Shown: positions 6,715 through 13,991, numbered from the stretch's first letter. The stretch: DNA of 18,446 bases from JAXDLW01 sp046262515 (GCA_046262515.1 JBHEMP010000008.1:1-18446), one strand, 5' to 3'. The notes: generated by a model from the sequence alone, not told the origin. Numbers and translations are program-made.

Positions 6715-7960
6715 GGTGGTACTTCGATAATAGGGAGGAAAAACGGCAACCTCGCGGTCCTTCTTGACGACCATCGTCCATTTGCCCTCGTGCAAAAGGT
6801 AGTGATGTCGATAGCACATCAAAATGATGTTGTCCTTCGTAGTTGGTCCACCGCGGTGCCAGGGGACAATGTGGTGGGCCTCCGTCCAGGAGGCGGTGCG
6901 GTCACACCCAGGCCACTGGCATTTCTGGTCGCGGTGCGCCACTGCCCGCCGCATCGGAGCGGAGACCGTCCGGGTCCACTTTCCGATCTCCAGGACCGAT
7001 GAGTCTCCTTTCAGGACCGCGCGACTCAAGGAACAGTCGCAGGCTATGCGGCGCAGTGTTTCGATGTTCAGCGGGTGACCTTCCTCGAGCTGCGCCCCCG
7101 GCGCTCCCAGCGCCCCGAGGAGACTCTCCAGCGAGGCGGTCAACTGCAACTGGGGACGCTGGTAGTTCGTGGCCGGCAGGTTCATCGTGCTGAGGCCATG
7201 GGCGGTCAGCTCAGCCAGGGCCCACGCTCGACGCTGCGCGAGCGGACGCTCATCACCTTCGCCGGTCTTTCGCGACAGCGCTCTGATCGCGACGTTCAGG
7301 GCAGCGCCGTTCTCGTTGTTCAAGAGGGCTTTGAGGAGCCACATCCCGTCCTCGCACTGTTTGAGGAAGAGAGACTGGCGCGAGGTCTGGTCCTTCTGCT
7401 CGAGCTCGTGCCCGTCGCGGTCGGCGACAGTACGCGCGAGGGCACAGAACCGAGCGAACTCGCGCACCGTCAGGTCGCGTGCCTTGGCGAGCACAGGGCG
7501 TTCGTCGAATGTCGGCCGCATCGGCGACTCATCGAGGGCGCGGCTGAGCCCGGCAATCAGGTTCAGGTGCTGGAATCCAATCTCGCCGGCCTCCAGCGCC
7601 GCAATCGATTTGGGCATCGACGCCGATTGCTGGCCCACATTGATCCTTTGACCTGCGCTGCCGCCACCTATCTTGCAGGTCACCCGGGTCCACTGGTAGG
7701 GGGAAATGAATCCCTCATCGTCCCAGTACCGCGACTGCGCGAACCGACCCGCAGTCTGCGAGAACCTGAGTTCGACGGCGGTCGATGAGCGGACGCAGAT
7801 GCGCCAGCTCATGGCCCATCTCGGAGCCGGCTTCCGGCGCCTCGGCCTTCGCGAAGGCCTCTATGGATGCACGCAGGTGCGCGAGCGTCCCGGGCGTGCC
7901 CCCCGTGTCGGCGACGTTCGCGTTCTGCCGCCTCTCGTCGCGATGGCGCAGGTCAATCAT
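6706..7960 (-). pseudogene. DUF222/HNH endonuclease gene with a +1 frameshift
   Basis: Member of the 13E12/REP family, with an N-terminal DUF222 region and a C-terminal HNH nuclease. The family is abundant in actinobacteria, multiplies within genomes, and its role is poorly known. The HNH module is complete at about 6760-6935, with a CQWPGC zinc pair, EAHHIVPW, GGPTTKDN, and a later CYRHH. The reading frame is split. From the ATG at 7960 one frame encodes the first 61 residues up to LRPLIDR. The family-like continuation VELRFSQTAGRFAQS is one base out of phase. Skipping one base at about 7777 (in CCGCCGTCG) restores a single protein of about 418 residues. The downstream part alone could start at the ATG at 7812 (368 residues) but would lack the DUF222 start. 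A sequencing or assembly error is as likely as a true mutation. A good promoter sits directly before 7960. Confidence 0.75.
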
Positions 7961-7968
7961 CACAATCT

Positions 7969-7997
7969 AGTATAGCGAACAAATGTGTGTAGAACAA
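7969..7997 (-). promoter_or_regulatory. Sigma70-type promoter, leaderless, for the DUF222/HNH gene
   Basis: On the minus strand TTGTTC (7997-7992) and TATACT (7974-7969) are separated by 17 bases. The ATG at 7960 follows the -10 box after exactly eight bases and there is no Shine-Dalgarno, so transcription would begin at or next to the start codon. A GTG at 7963 is an alternative first codon. Confidence 0.65.
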
Positions 7998-8090
7998 CCC
8001 ATCATGCGGCCGCGGGAGGTAGTCGGGGACCTGCACCAAGGCGCAGCGCCGCCCCCAGATCGAGGCTCGGGAATCTGCAATGATCCGACA

Positions 8091-8627
8091 ATGGCAGACG
8101 CGTCTGTTCAGGTACGGGTGGTGCGCGCAGACATAACCGAGCTCGACGTCGACGCCATCGTCAACGCCGCTAACAGCGGCCTCGCCGGCGGGGGTGGGGT
8201 GGATGGCGCGATCCATCGTGCCGGTGGCCCGGAGATCCTTGAGGAAACCAGGCGCCGGTTCCCTGAGGGGTGCCCTACGGGGCAAGCGGTGACCACCGCG
8301 GCCGGCCGGCTGAAGGCGCGCTGGGTGATCCACGCCGTCGGTCCCATCTGGCGAGGGGGCGCCAGTGGCGAGGACGAGCTGCTGGCCTCGGCATGGCGCC
8401 ACGCGCTCGAGGAGGCCATCCGCCACGGCGCGCGCAGCGTGGCCTTTCCCTCGATCAGCACGGGGGTATACGGCTTCCCCGTGGATCGTGCCAGCGGGTT
8501 GGCAATCGCCGAGGTTCGAGGCGTCCTGGCGCGGACCGAGCCTGGGCGCCGCCCGGAGGTGCTGGTTTGTGCCTTCAGCGCCGCCGATGAGGCGGCCTAC
8601 CGCCGTGCCCTCAACCCCGGGGCATGA
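8091..8627 (+). CDS. Macro-domain protein (O-acetyl-ADP-ribose deacetylase / ADP-ribose hydrolase)
   Basis: Single macro domain of 178 residues, of the MacroD/YmdB class, which binds ADP-ribose and removes it from proteins or hydrolyses O-acetyl-ADP-ribose in the cytoplasm. Adenine-binding D14 is in ADITELDVDAI. The VNAANS motif (N25, N28) is followed by the catalytic loop GGGGVDGAIHRAGG at 33-46. The phosphate-binding loop STGVYGFP is at 123-130. The start at 8091 is chosen because the domain begins just after it. The frame is open further upstream to 7983, but that extension has no family features. No Shine-Dalgarno is seen. TGCAAT at 8076-8081 is a weak -10 candidate nine bases before the ATG. 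The gene is divergent from the DUF222/HNH gene, and no ADP-ribosyltransferase lies nearby. Confidence 0.9.
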   Translation: MADASVQVRVVRADITELDVDAIVNAANSGLAGGGGVDGAIHRAGGPEILEETRRRFPEGCPTGQAVTTAAGRLKARWVIHAVGPIWRGGASGEDELLASAWRHALEEAIRHGARSVAFPSISTGVYGFPVDRASGLAIAEVRGVLARTEPGRRPEVLVCAFSAADEAAYRRALNPGA

Positions 8628-8781
8628 CGTTGCCACCACCTCGGGGAGGGTCCGTGCCGGCACGGGCGGCCTGAGTCATCGATGAGCGCGCCGTGGTCAC
8701 GGTTGCTGTCTCGTGGACTGAGAGGTGTTGCACAATCGGCCAGGGACGGCGCGAAGGCTGCGCCACGAGGCCGGTTCAGCC
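8628..8781. other. Convergent intergenic region with palindromes
   Basis: These 154 bases between the macro-domain and acetyltransferase genes hold no credible gene. A perfect 14-base palindrome, CCGTGCCGGCACGG, is at 8652-8665. A short stem, GAGGC (8767-8771) with GCCTC (8779-8783), ends at the acetyltransferase stop. Either could aid transcription termination; neither has a T-tract. Confidence 0.35.
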
Positions 8782-9366
8782 TCAGTCGATAGCGAACGGC
8801 AGGTCCAGGCGGAACGTGACCGATCGGTCGGTCCGTTCCGTCTCAACGAACCCGAGCCGTCGGAGCACTCGAAGACTCGATTCGTTATCCCGGTCAGCGC
8901 CGGAGCGAACTGACCTCAGGCCGTCTCGGCTCACACAATGCTCGATCACGGCGCGGCATGAGGTGGTCACGAAGCCCTTTCCTTCGTGTCGCCGGATAAT
9001 CCAATACCCGAGCGCGGCGTCGCCTGGAGGTAGCGAGCTGAGCTCCCCGTTCGCCATCACGTTGGGCGTCAAAAGGACCCACCCGACGAGCTGCCCGCGA
9101 TACCAGATGGACCACTGATGCCCCGGATCATTGATCATCGCCCGAGCAATCTCGGGGGTGATCGGCGGCCAATCCTGGAAGCGGCGAAAGTGCTCCTCGT
9201 CTTCGGCCAACGCGGCGAAGAGTACGTCGCCGTCTGCCGGATTGAGGGGCTCGAGTACAAGCTCCGGGACCGACGTCGAGATCCGGGCGCCGGACGCTTC
9301 GTCCGGCAAGTCAGCCACCGGAGCATACGACGTGATCGTCGGGCTGATACTGACAACAACCTCCAA
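8782..9366 (-). CDS. GNAT-family N-acetyltransferase (RimJ/RimL-like)
   Basis: Acetyl-CoA-dependent N-acetyltransferase. The GNAT fold covers most of the 194 residues. It shows the beta-strand WSIWYRGQLVGWVLL, then LGYWIIRRHEGKGFVTTSC with the acetyl-CoA loop RRHEGKG, and the late motif NESSLRVLRRLGF, all typical of the RimJ/RimL group that acetylates ribosomal proteins, aminoglycosides or small metabolites. The substrate cannot be read from sequence. Start choice: TTG at 9366 has a GGAG seven bases upstream (9377-9374). GTG at 9318 overlaps the end of the preceding short ORF and would also keep the whole domain. The GC bias of third positions switches from the ORF71 frame into this frame near 9370, so the two may be one gene split by a single extra base. 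Confidence 0.8.
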   Translation of the reverse strand: MEVVVSISPTITSYAPVADLPDEASGARISTSVPELVLEPLNPADGDVLFAALAEDEEHFRRFQDWPPITPEIARAMINDPGHQWSIWYRGQLVGWVLLTPNVMANGELSSLPPGDAALGYWIIRRHEGKGFVTTSCRAVIEHCVSRDGLRSVRSGADRDNESSLRVLRRLGFVETERTDRSVTFRLDLPFAID

Positions 9367-9526
9367 CGCCCGGCTCCGTGATCCGTGCAGAAATGTCGTC
9401 CGGGCCCATGACGACCCAGGGCGGAGCCTCCACCAGCCAGGAGCGGATAGGGACCCAGGCGATACGCGCTGCATCGGAAGACAGACCAAGGCGTAAGACC
9501 CAGCGGTTGTCAGATGCGCGCGCCAT
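9311..9526 (-). CDS. Short unknown ORF (ORF71), possibly the N-terminus of the GNAT protein
   Basis: I do not recognise this 71-residue ORF. It begins with ATG six bases after the cyclophilin stop codon, and its stop overlaps a possible GTG start (9318) of the acetyltransferase, so it fits into the minus-strand operon. Its first 50 or so residues (from MARASDNRW to ARITEP) have GC-rich third positions like real genes here. The last 19 (beginning GVGGCC) do not, and over that stretch the GNAT frame takes on coding character. One extra G in the GGG at 9371-9369 would explain this. The intact gene would then run 9526-8782 and encode about 247 residues. It may otherwise be a genuine small coupled protein. 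Confidence 0.4.
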   Translation of the reverse strand: MARASDNRWVLRLGLSSDAARIAWVPIRSWLVEAPPWVVMGPDDISARITEPGVGGCCQYQPDDHVVCSGG

Positions 9527-9532
9527 CGTCCC

Positions 9533-10006
9533 CTATGATTCGCGCTCCTCGATCTCGATCTTGTCCATCTTGTCGCCCTGGCGGAGCTGCTTGACCACGT
9601 CCATGCCGTCGACGACGTAGCCGAAGAGGTTGTAGCTGGGGGCGAGCTTGTGCTGGCAGTCGGTGTTGCAGATGAAGAACTGGCTGCCGTTGGTGTTGGG
9701 TCCGGAGTTGGCCATGGCCACCGCCCCTTCGCGGTACGAGCCCTTGACCGGCTCGTCCTCGAACTTGTACCCGGGGCCGCCGGAGCCGGTACCCGTGGGA
9801 TCGCCCCCCTGGATCACGAAATCCGCAACAAAGCGGTGGAAGGTCAGGCCGTCGTAGTAGCCCTCGCGGGCCAGGGAGACGAAGTTGTTGACCGTCACCG
9901 GGGCCAGCGTCGGCATCAGGTCCATGACGACCTGGCCCTTGGTGGTGGCCACGGTGGCGCGGTAGGTCTTGGCGGTGTCGATGGTCATCTCAGGCTTGGC
10001 GGGCAT
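9533..10006 (-). CDS. Peptidyl-prolyl cis-trans isomerase, cyclophilin type
   Basis: Cyclophilin-fold proline isomerase of 157 residues, probably cytoplasmic because no signal peptide is visible, acting in protein folding. The active-site segment FHRF at 56-59 carries the catalytic R58. The family motifs QGGDP at 66-70, AMANSGPNTNGSQFFI at 97-112 and LFGYV at 127-131 are all present. The position of the cyclosporin-binding Trp of human cyclophilin A is not conserved, as is usual in bacterial forms. A clear Shine-Dalgarno, AAGGAG, precedes the ATG with five bases of spacing. The gene lies 61 bases after folE and six bases before ORF71, so it probably belongs to the same transcript. Confidence 0.93.
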   Translation of the reverse strand: MPAKPEMTIDTAKTYRATVATTKGQVVMDLMPTLAPVTVNNFVSLAREGYYDGLTFHRFVADFVIQGGDPTGTGSGGPGYKFEDEPVKGSYREGAVAMANSGPNTNGSQFFICNTDCQHKLAPSYNLFGYVVDGMDVVKQLRQGDKMDKIEIEERES

Positions 10007-10067
10007 TGGCTCTCCTTTTCAATCTCGTCATTTGTCTGCAAATCGCGTCTGCAACCTGCGCTCGCGG

Positions 10068-10658
10068 TCAGTCGCGGCGCTTGATCAACTCTAGGAACTC
10101 GGCCCTGGTGCGAGGGTCCTGGCGGAACCTTCCCAGCATGCAGCTGGTGACGGCCTCGGCGGCCTGCTTCTCCACCCCGCGCATCATCATGCAGAGGTGG
10201 CGGGCCTCCATGACGACGCCGACACCCTTGGGCGAGACGGCCTCCTGGATCGCCGCCGCCACCTGGGACGTCAGCTGCTCCTGGACCTGGAGGCGGCGGC
10301 TGAACGCGTCCACCACCCGTCCGAGTTTGCTCAGGCCGACGATGCGCCCATCGGGCACGTACGCGATGTGACAGCGTCCGAAGAACGGCAGCAGGTGGTG
10401 TTCGCAGAGCGAGTAGAACTCGAGGTCGCGCACCACGACCATTTCGTCGGCGTTGCTTTCAAACAGGGCGCCGCGCAGCAATTCCACCGGGTCCTCGCCG
10501 CCGCCGGAGGTGAGAAACTCCAGGGCCCTGGCGACCCGCTGCGGGGTCTCCGCCAGGCCCGGGCGCGCGGGGTCTTCGCCGAGGGCAATGAGAACCTCGC
10601 CCACCAGCCCCGCCAGGCGCGCGCCGGCGTCCCCGCCTGGTTCCCCGCCCGGGCCCAC
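10068..10658 (-). CDS. folE: GTP cyclohydrolase I
   Basis: Converts GTP to 7,8-dihydroneopterin triphosphate, the first step of folate synthesis and also of the queuosine/preQ0 route; acts as a cytoplasmic homodecamer. The protein has 196 residues, the normal length. Zinc ligands are C85 and H88 in SLCEHHLLPF and C156 in HLCMMMRG. The substrate motifs RPGLAETPQRVA (32-43) and GLSKLGRVVDAFSRRLQVQEQLT (108-130) are intact. The C-terminal half, with GVGVVMEARHLCM, is also as expected. The start is GTG at 10658, four bases after the flippase stop, so the two genes are probably co-transcribed. No other folate gene (folP, folB, folK) lies in the window. Confidence 0.95.
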   Translation of the reverse strand: MGPGGEPGGDAGARLAGLVGEVLIALGEDPARPGLAETPQRVARALEFLTSGGGEDPVELLRGALFESNADEMVVVRDLEFYSLCEHHLLPFFGRCHIAYVPDGRIVGLSKLGRVVDAFSRRLQVQEQLTSQVAAAIQEAVSPKGVGVVMEARHLCMMMRGVEKQAAEAVTSCMLGRFRQDPRTRAEFLELIKRRD

Positions 10659-10662
10659 CGGG

Positions 10663-12021
10663 TCAGGCCCCCGCGCCGGGCGCGCCGGCGGTCATGTTGG
10701 CGAGGGGCAATTCCACGGACTCGTCGGGTCTGCCGCGACGGGGGTGCTCGACCAGGTACATCGCCAGGAGCGCCACGGCCATGGCGTTGATGGCCACCGT
10801 CACGGTGACGGTGAACTGGGAGAAGTCAGAGTGGAACGTCGCTATGCCCCCGAAGAAAAGGAGCGCTCCCAAGCCCATGACGATCATGTAGCGCCGCCGG
10901 TGGACGGCCACGAAGTAGTAGACGAGAACGTTGGCTATCGCGAGCCCGAGCATGGCCAGTGCGTAGATCCCGAGGTTGCGGCCGATCTGGACGTACTGGG
11001 CCCCCAGCATCAGGCGGATGACCAGGTCGGGTACCAGGAAGTACGCGGCCACCACCACCATCCCCGCCGCCAGCACGGCCGCAAGCGAGATGTTGACTAC
11101 GCTGTGGGCGCTCTTCCCCTGCGCGTGGAGCGCCGCGACCCTCGGGAACATCACGGCTGAAACGCTGATGGTGCCAAAGAAGAGGATTTTGCCCAGCAGG
11201 GACATGGCGCTGTAGAGGCCGGCGTCCGAGTTGGGCAGGAAGTACTTGGCGAGGATGACGTCCATGTTGAAGAAGATGGTGATCACCGTCAGGCCGGCAC
11301 CCGCGGCCAGGGCGCCGCGCACCACCCCGACAAGCGCCAACCGGGTGTGATGGCCGCCGCGTGGGAGATCGCGCAACATCACCGCGGCAAAGAGGTTGCA
11401 AAGCGTCAGTGCCAGGATGATGGCCATCGTGGCCCCCACTGCGTGTAGCCGGAAGGCCAGCAGGATGGGCAGGAACAGCAGGGTGGTCGTCCCGTAGGTG
11501 ACGAAGTTCAGCGAGAGCGGCAGGAAGCGCTGTTCGCCCTGCAGGACCCCACGGCCGAGCCCGACCAGGAGGCTGAGCGGGACGGTGCCGGACAGGATGA
11601 CCAGCGGACCGAGCCCGATTCCCAGCCGGGCGTGCAGTACCGGCGCGACGAATAGGAAGATCACCATCCCCGCGCCGCCGACGAAGGTCGCATAAAGGGT
11701 CATATCGCGGTAGGCGCGCTGGACCTCAGTCTGGCGTCCCTCCGTCGCCAATGGGGCGGTGATGCGGGCAGCCACGGCCATGGCGACGAAATGGAGGATC
11801 TGCACGATGTAGAAGATCGCGATCAGGCTGGCGACCTCGGCGTAGCGGTCCTTGCCGAGGGCCCTGGCCAGCAGCGCCTGGAACGCATAGCCGGCCAGGC
11901 CGGCAAAGAAGTTGCCCGCGAAATAGACGAGGTTGTTGAGCATGAAGGGGTCGCGCAGCTGCCTCGGGAGGCGCTGCAGGGCCGGCGCCTGCGCCAGCCT
12001 CTCGACCGCGGTCGGGGACAT
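10663..12021 (-). CDS. MOP-superfamily polysaccharide flippase
   Basis: Polytopic membrane protein of 452 residues with about 12 to 14 hydrophobic helices, resembling Wzx/RfbX-type polysaccharide exporters. These flip lipid-linked sugar intermediates across the cytoplasmic membrane. Characteristic stretches are the N-terminal helix NNLVYFAGNFFAGLAGYAFQALLARALG, where the gene family usually starts, and FFNMDVILAKYFLP in the middle. There are no soluble domains. No glycosyltransferase lies next to it, so the substrate is unknown. The ATG at 12021 is preferred over a TTG at 12030. TAAGAT (12035-12030) is followed by eight bases and then this ATG, which suggests a leaderless mRNA. The gene heads the operon with folE and cyclophilin. 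Confidence 0.85.
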   Translation of the reverse strand: MSPTAVERLAQAPALQRLPRQLRDPFMLNNLVYFAGNFFAGLAGYAFQALLARALGKDRYAEVASLIAIFYIVQILHFVAMAVAARITAPLATEGRQTEVQRAYRDMTLYATFVGGAGMVIFLFVAPVLHARLGIGLGPLVILSGTVPLSLLVGLGRGVLQGEQRFLPLSLNFVTYGTTTLLFLPILLAFRLHAVGATMAIILALTLCNLFAAVMLRDLPRGGHHTRLALVGVVRGALAAGAGLTVITIFFNMDVILAKYFLPNSDAGLYSAMSLLGKILFFGTISVSAVMFPRVAALHAQGKSAHSVVNISLAAVLAAGMVVVAAYFLVPDLVIRLMLGAQYVQIGRNLGIYALAMLGLAIANVLVYYFVAVHRRRYMIVMGLGALLFFGGIATFHSDFSQFTVTVTVAINAMAVALLAMYLVEHPRRGRPDESVELPLANMTAGAPGAGA

Positions 12022-12078
12022 GTCCGGCAATCTTACGTAGCGTGGACGGTGGTGGCCGGCGATCTAGAATCCGCAGGA
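12022..12078. promoter_or_regulatory. Compact divergent leaderless promoter pair
   Basis: Only 57 bases separate the ATG codons of the flippase (minus) and the PIG-L gene (plus). Minus strand: TAAGAT (12035-12030), eight bases, ATG. Plus strand: TGGACG (12043-12048) as a possible -35, 16 bases, TAGAAT (12065-12070), eight bases, ATG at 12079. Neither side has a convincing Shine-Dalgarno, and the -35 regions would overlap in the middle. Confidence 0.55.
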
Positions 12079-12876
12079 ATGGGCGAGGATCTCTTTCCGA
12101 TTAGGCGGGCCATCGCGGTCGGGGCGCACCCGGACGACAATGAGTTCGGGTGCTTTGGCACGCTGGCCAAACTGGTCGACGCGGGCGTCGAATGCAGCCT
12201 CGTGGTGGTGACGAACGGCAACGCCGGCGGGGAGGGCGACCGCAGCCATGAGGAGCTTGCCAGGGTGCGCGTCGAGGAGCAGGCGGCCGCGGCACGGGTG
12301 ATCGGGATCGACCGGGTGATCAACCTCGGATATGAAGACGGGTACGTGACCCCGTCGCTCGATCTTCGCAAGGACATCGCCCGGGTCATCCGCCAGCTCC
12401 GGCCGGACCTTGTGATCACTCACAACGCAATTCGCAACTACGGCTTCATCGGGGGCAACCACCCCGATCACCTGGCTGTGGGCGAGGCGACGCTTGCGGC
12501 GATCTACCCCACGGCGCGCAACCCCATGGCCTTTCCCGACCTGCTGGAGAAGGAGGGCCTGGACAAATGGGTGGTGAACTGGGTCTACATCTACGGCAGC
12601 CGCCAGGAGAAGCCCAACCACTGGGAGGAAATCAGCGCTCAGATCGACCGCAAGGTTGAAGCGCTGCTCGAGCACCGCAGCCAGCTCCCCCCGGAGGTGG
12701 GTGATTGGGTCAGGGTCAACGCCTCCGACTCCGCCGCCCGCGGCGCCCAGCACGGTGGGGTGCAGATGGAGAGTGCGGAGGAGTTCGTCAAGCTGTTCAC
12801 GGGCGAGCTCCGCAGTGACGGGGGTCGTGAGATCGTGCGGCGGGACCGCAACCGCGTGAGCTCCTCGCCGATCTGA
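12079..12876 (+). CDS. PIG-L family deacetylase (LmbE-like)
   Basis: Zinc-dependent N-deacetylase of 265 residues. The family includes GlcNAc-PI deacetylases, MshB of mycothiol synthesis, BshB of bacillithiol synthesis and mycothiol S-conjugate amidase. The metal site is seen as AHPDD at 16-20 (H17, catalytic D19, ligand D20) and NHPDH at 127-131 (H131 as third ligand). The segment VVVTNGNAGGEG (42-53) and the conserved YGFIGGNHPDHLAVG fit the family closely. No mycothiol or bacillithiol partner gene is nearby, so the substrate is open. The ATG at 12079 is chosen over a long upstream extension because TAGAAT lies eight bases before it and the extension is only the antisense of the flippase. 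Confidence 0.88.
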   Translation: MGEDLFPIRRAIAVGAHPDDNEFGCFGTLAKLVDAGVECSLVVVTNGNAGGEGDRSHEELARVRVEEQAAAARVIGIDRVINLGYEDGYVTPSLDLRKDIARVIRQLRPDLVITHNAIRNYGFIGGNHPDHLAVGEATLAAIYPTARNPMAFPDLLEKEGLDKWVVNWVYIYGSRQEKPNHWEEISAQIDRKVEALLEHRSQLPPEVGDWVRVNASDSAARGAQHGGVQMESAEEFVKLFTGELRSDGGREIVRRDRNRVSSSPI

Positions 12877-12905
12877 GCTGGCCGGGATCGGCGACCTCGG
12901 CTCAG
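12873..12905. terminator. Nested hairpin holding both convergent stop codons
   Basis: CTGAGC (12873-12878) pairs exactly with GCTCAG (12900-12905). Inside, GCCG (12881-12884) pairs with CGGC (12889-12892) around GGAT. The PIG-L stop TGA (12874-12876) is in the left arm and the stop of the convergent gene (12904-12902) in the right arm. No T-tract is present, so bidirectional termination is a suggestion. Confidence 0.5.
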
Positions 12906-13888
12906 TCGAGCAGCAGCGGCACCCCCGGGAGCTCGCTCAGGCTGCCGTACTCGAAAGCCGCAGCGTGCGGTGCGGCAAGCTCGTGTTCGAGCCGCCAGAC
13001 CGACTTTCGCGATGCGCGGCGGTAATAGCGAAGTCGGATGTCCGCGAGCTCCGAGTGATAACAGCGCACGGGCTGCCCCGAGGGGTCGTGGTAGGTGATC
13101 CCGATGAGGTCCTCCACTCTCGGAACCACCGAGCCCGCCAGCCGCTCCATGCCGTACTCCGCGTCGAACTTCCAGCCCTCCGGCGAGTGTTTGGTGACTG
13201 GTCGGAACATGGCGAGGGTGCCCGTCTGCACCACTCCCGGCGAGGTCCCGAACAGCGCCAGCGAGGTCACGGTGCGGGGAGGAAAGCGCGGCCACGCGGC
13301 AACGCCGGTGAAGGAACTGCCCGGGGCGAGGTGTTTGCACTCTGCCCAGTGCCAGCGCTCACTGTGACGGGCGCCGAACACGTGCGCCTGCGATCCGAGC
13401 CAGCCGTCTATCTGCTGGGTGCGCCGGCCCTCGGTGATCGTGCCCGAGACGGCGACCAGGGGGTGGGGCTCCTGGAAGCAGGTCGCCACCCGCGCGCCCC
13501 ACTCCGGCGTCGGCGTGAACCCCGGCAGCAGGGATTGGAAGCGCAGGTCCCATGACACCTCGCCCGCCTCATCCTCGAGCCGGCCCGACGTGCCGCCGCC
13601 GGTTAGCGTGCTGGGGCCCACGGTGACCTTGAAGGGCCCTGAGGCGGCGTCCAGTGCGGAGATCGGAAAGGTGGTCCTGGTCGCTCGGTTGCGAGGTTGT
13701 GTCGAGCTGTCGGTGCGCATGAACCAGGCCTGGGCGAACGGCTCGCGGGCCGCGTCCGTGGGCGCCACCAGGCTCCAGCGCACCCAGTAGCCCGCCTCCG
13801 CCGCGGGGTTGTTGAAGGCCAGGAACCAGCCTTCGTAGTGCCCGCGGCGTCGGCCGTTCCAGCGCATGGTGTTGCCTGCCGCCACCAT
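12902..13888 (-). CDS. AttH/CrtC-like lipocalin-fold protein
   Basis: Protein of about 328 residues that resembles the AttH / carotenoid 1,2-hydratase-like (CrtC, tocopherol cyclase-like) double-lipocalin group. The features that suggest this are the N-terminal RGHYEGWFLAFNNP followed by YWVRWSLVAP. In the middle are IDGWLGSQAHVFGARHSERWHWAEC (a Gly/Gln/His/Trp-rich stretch typical of the family) and later a second beta-rich half. No signal peptide or membrane segment is clear. Such proteins bind or hydrate hydrophobic ligands, but most have no known function and I do not assign one. The start is uncertain: ATG at 13888, or ATG at 13867 (MRWNGRRRGHYEG), which begins closer to the conserved region. 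It converges on the PIG-L gene and diverges from trxB. Confidence 0.6.
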   Translation of the reverse strand: MVAAGNTMRWNGRRRGHYEGWFLAFNNPAAEAGYWVRWSLVAPTDAAREPFAQAWFMRTDSSTQPRNRATRTTFPISALDAASGPFKVTVGPSTLTGGGTSGRLEDEAGEVSWDLRFQSLLPGFTPTPEWGARVATCFQEPHPLVAVSGTITEGRRTQQIDGWLGSQAHVFGARHSERWHWAECKHLAPGSSFTGVAAWPRFPPRTVTSLALFGTSPGVVQTGTLAMFRPVTKHSPEGWKFDAEYGMERLAGSVVPRVEDLIGITYHDPSGQPVRCYHSELADIRLRYYRRASRKSVWRLEHELAAPHAAAFEYGSLSELPGVPLLLD

Positions 13889-13991
13889 ATGATTAGGCGG
13901 TTTTCCGAGGCCGGCGCGCCAGGGGGAAGGGGTGTCTCCGCCGTGGCGTTGTCAATGTCGTAATCAATCACCCCTTAAGCGCGAGGAATCA

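Noticed and set aside
7983..8090. Upstream extension of the macro-domain frame
   Set aside because: The extra 36 residues precede the conserved domain start, look like untranslated sequence and lie in the divergent promoter area.
10453..11160. Long open frame on the plus strand (235 codons)
   Set aside because: It lies antisense to the flippase and folE genes, both of which have clear family residues; its translation is rich in Arg, His and Gly, with no domain, as expected for a GC-rich shadow frame.
11791..12078. Upstream extension of the PIG-L frame
   Set aside because: The 96 extra codons are antisense to the flippase and have no family similarity; a promoter-like box sits eight bases before the ATG at 12079.
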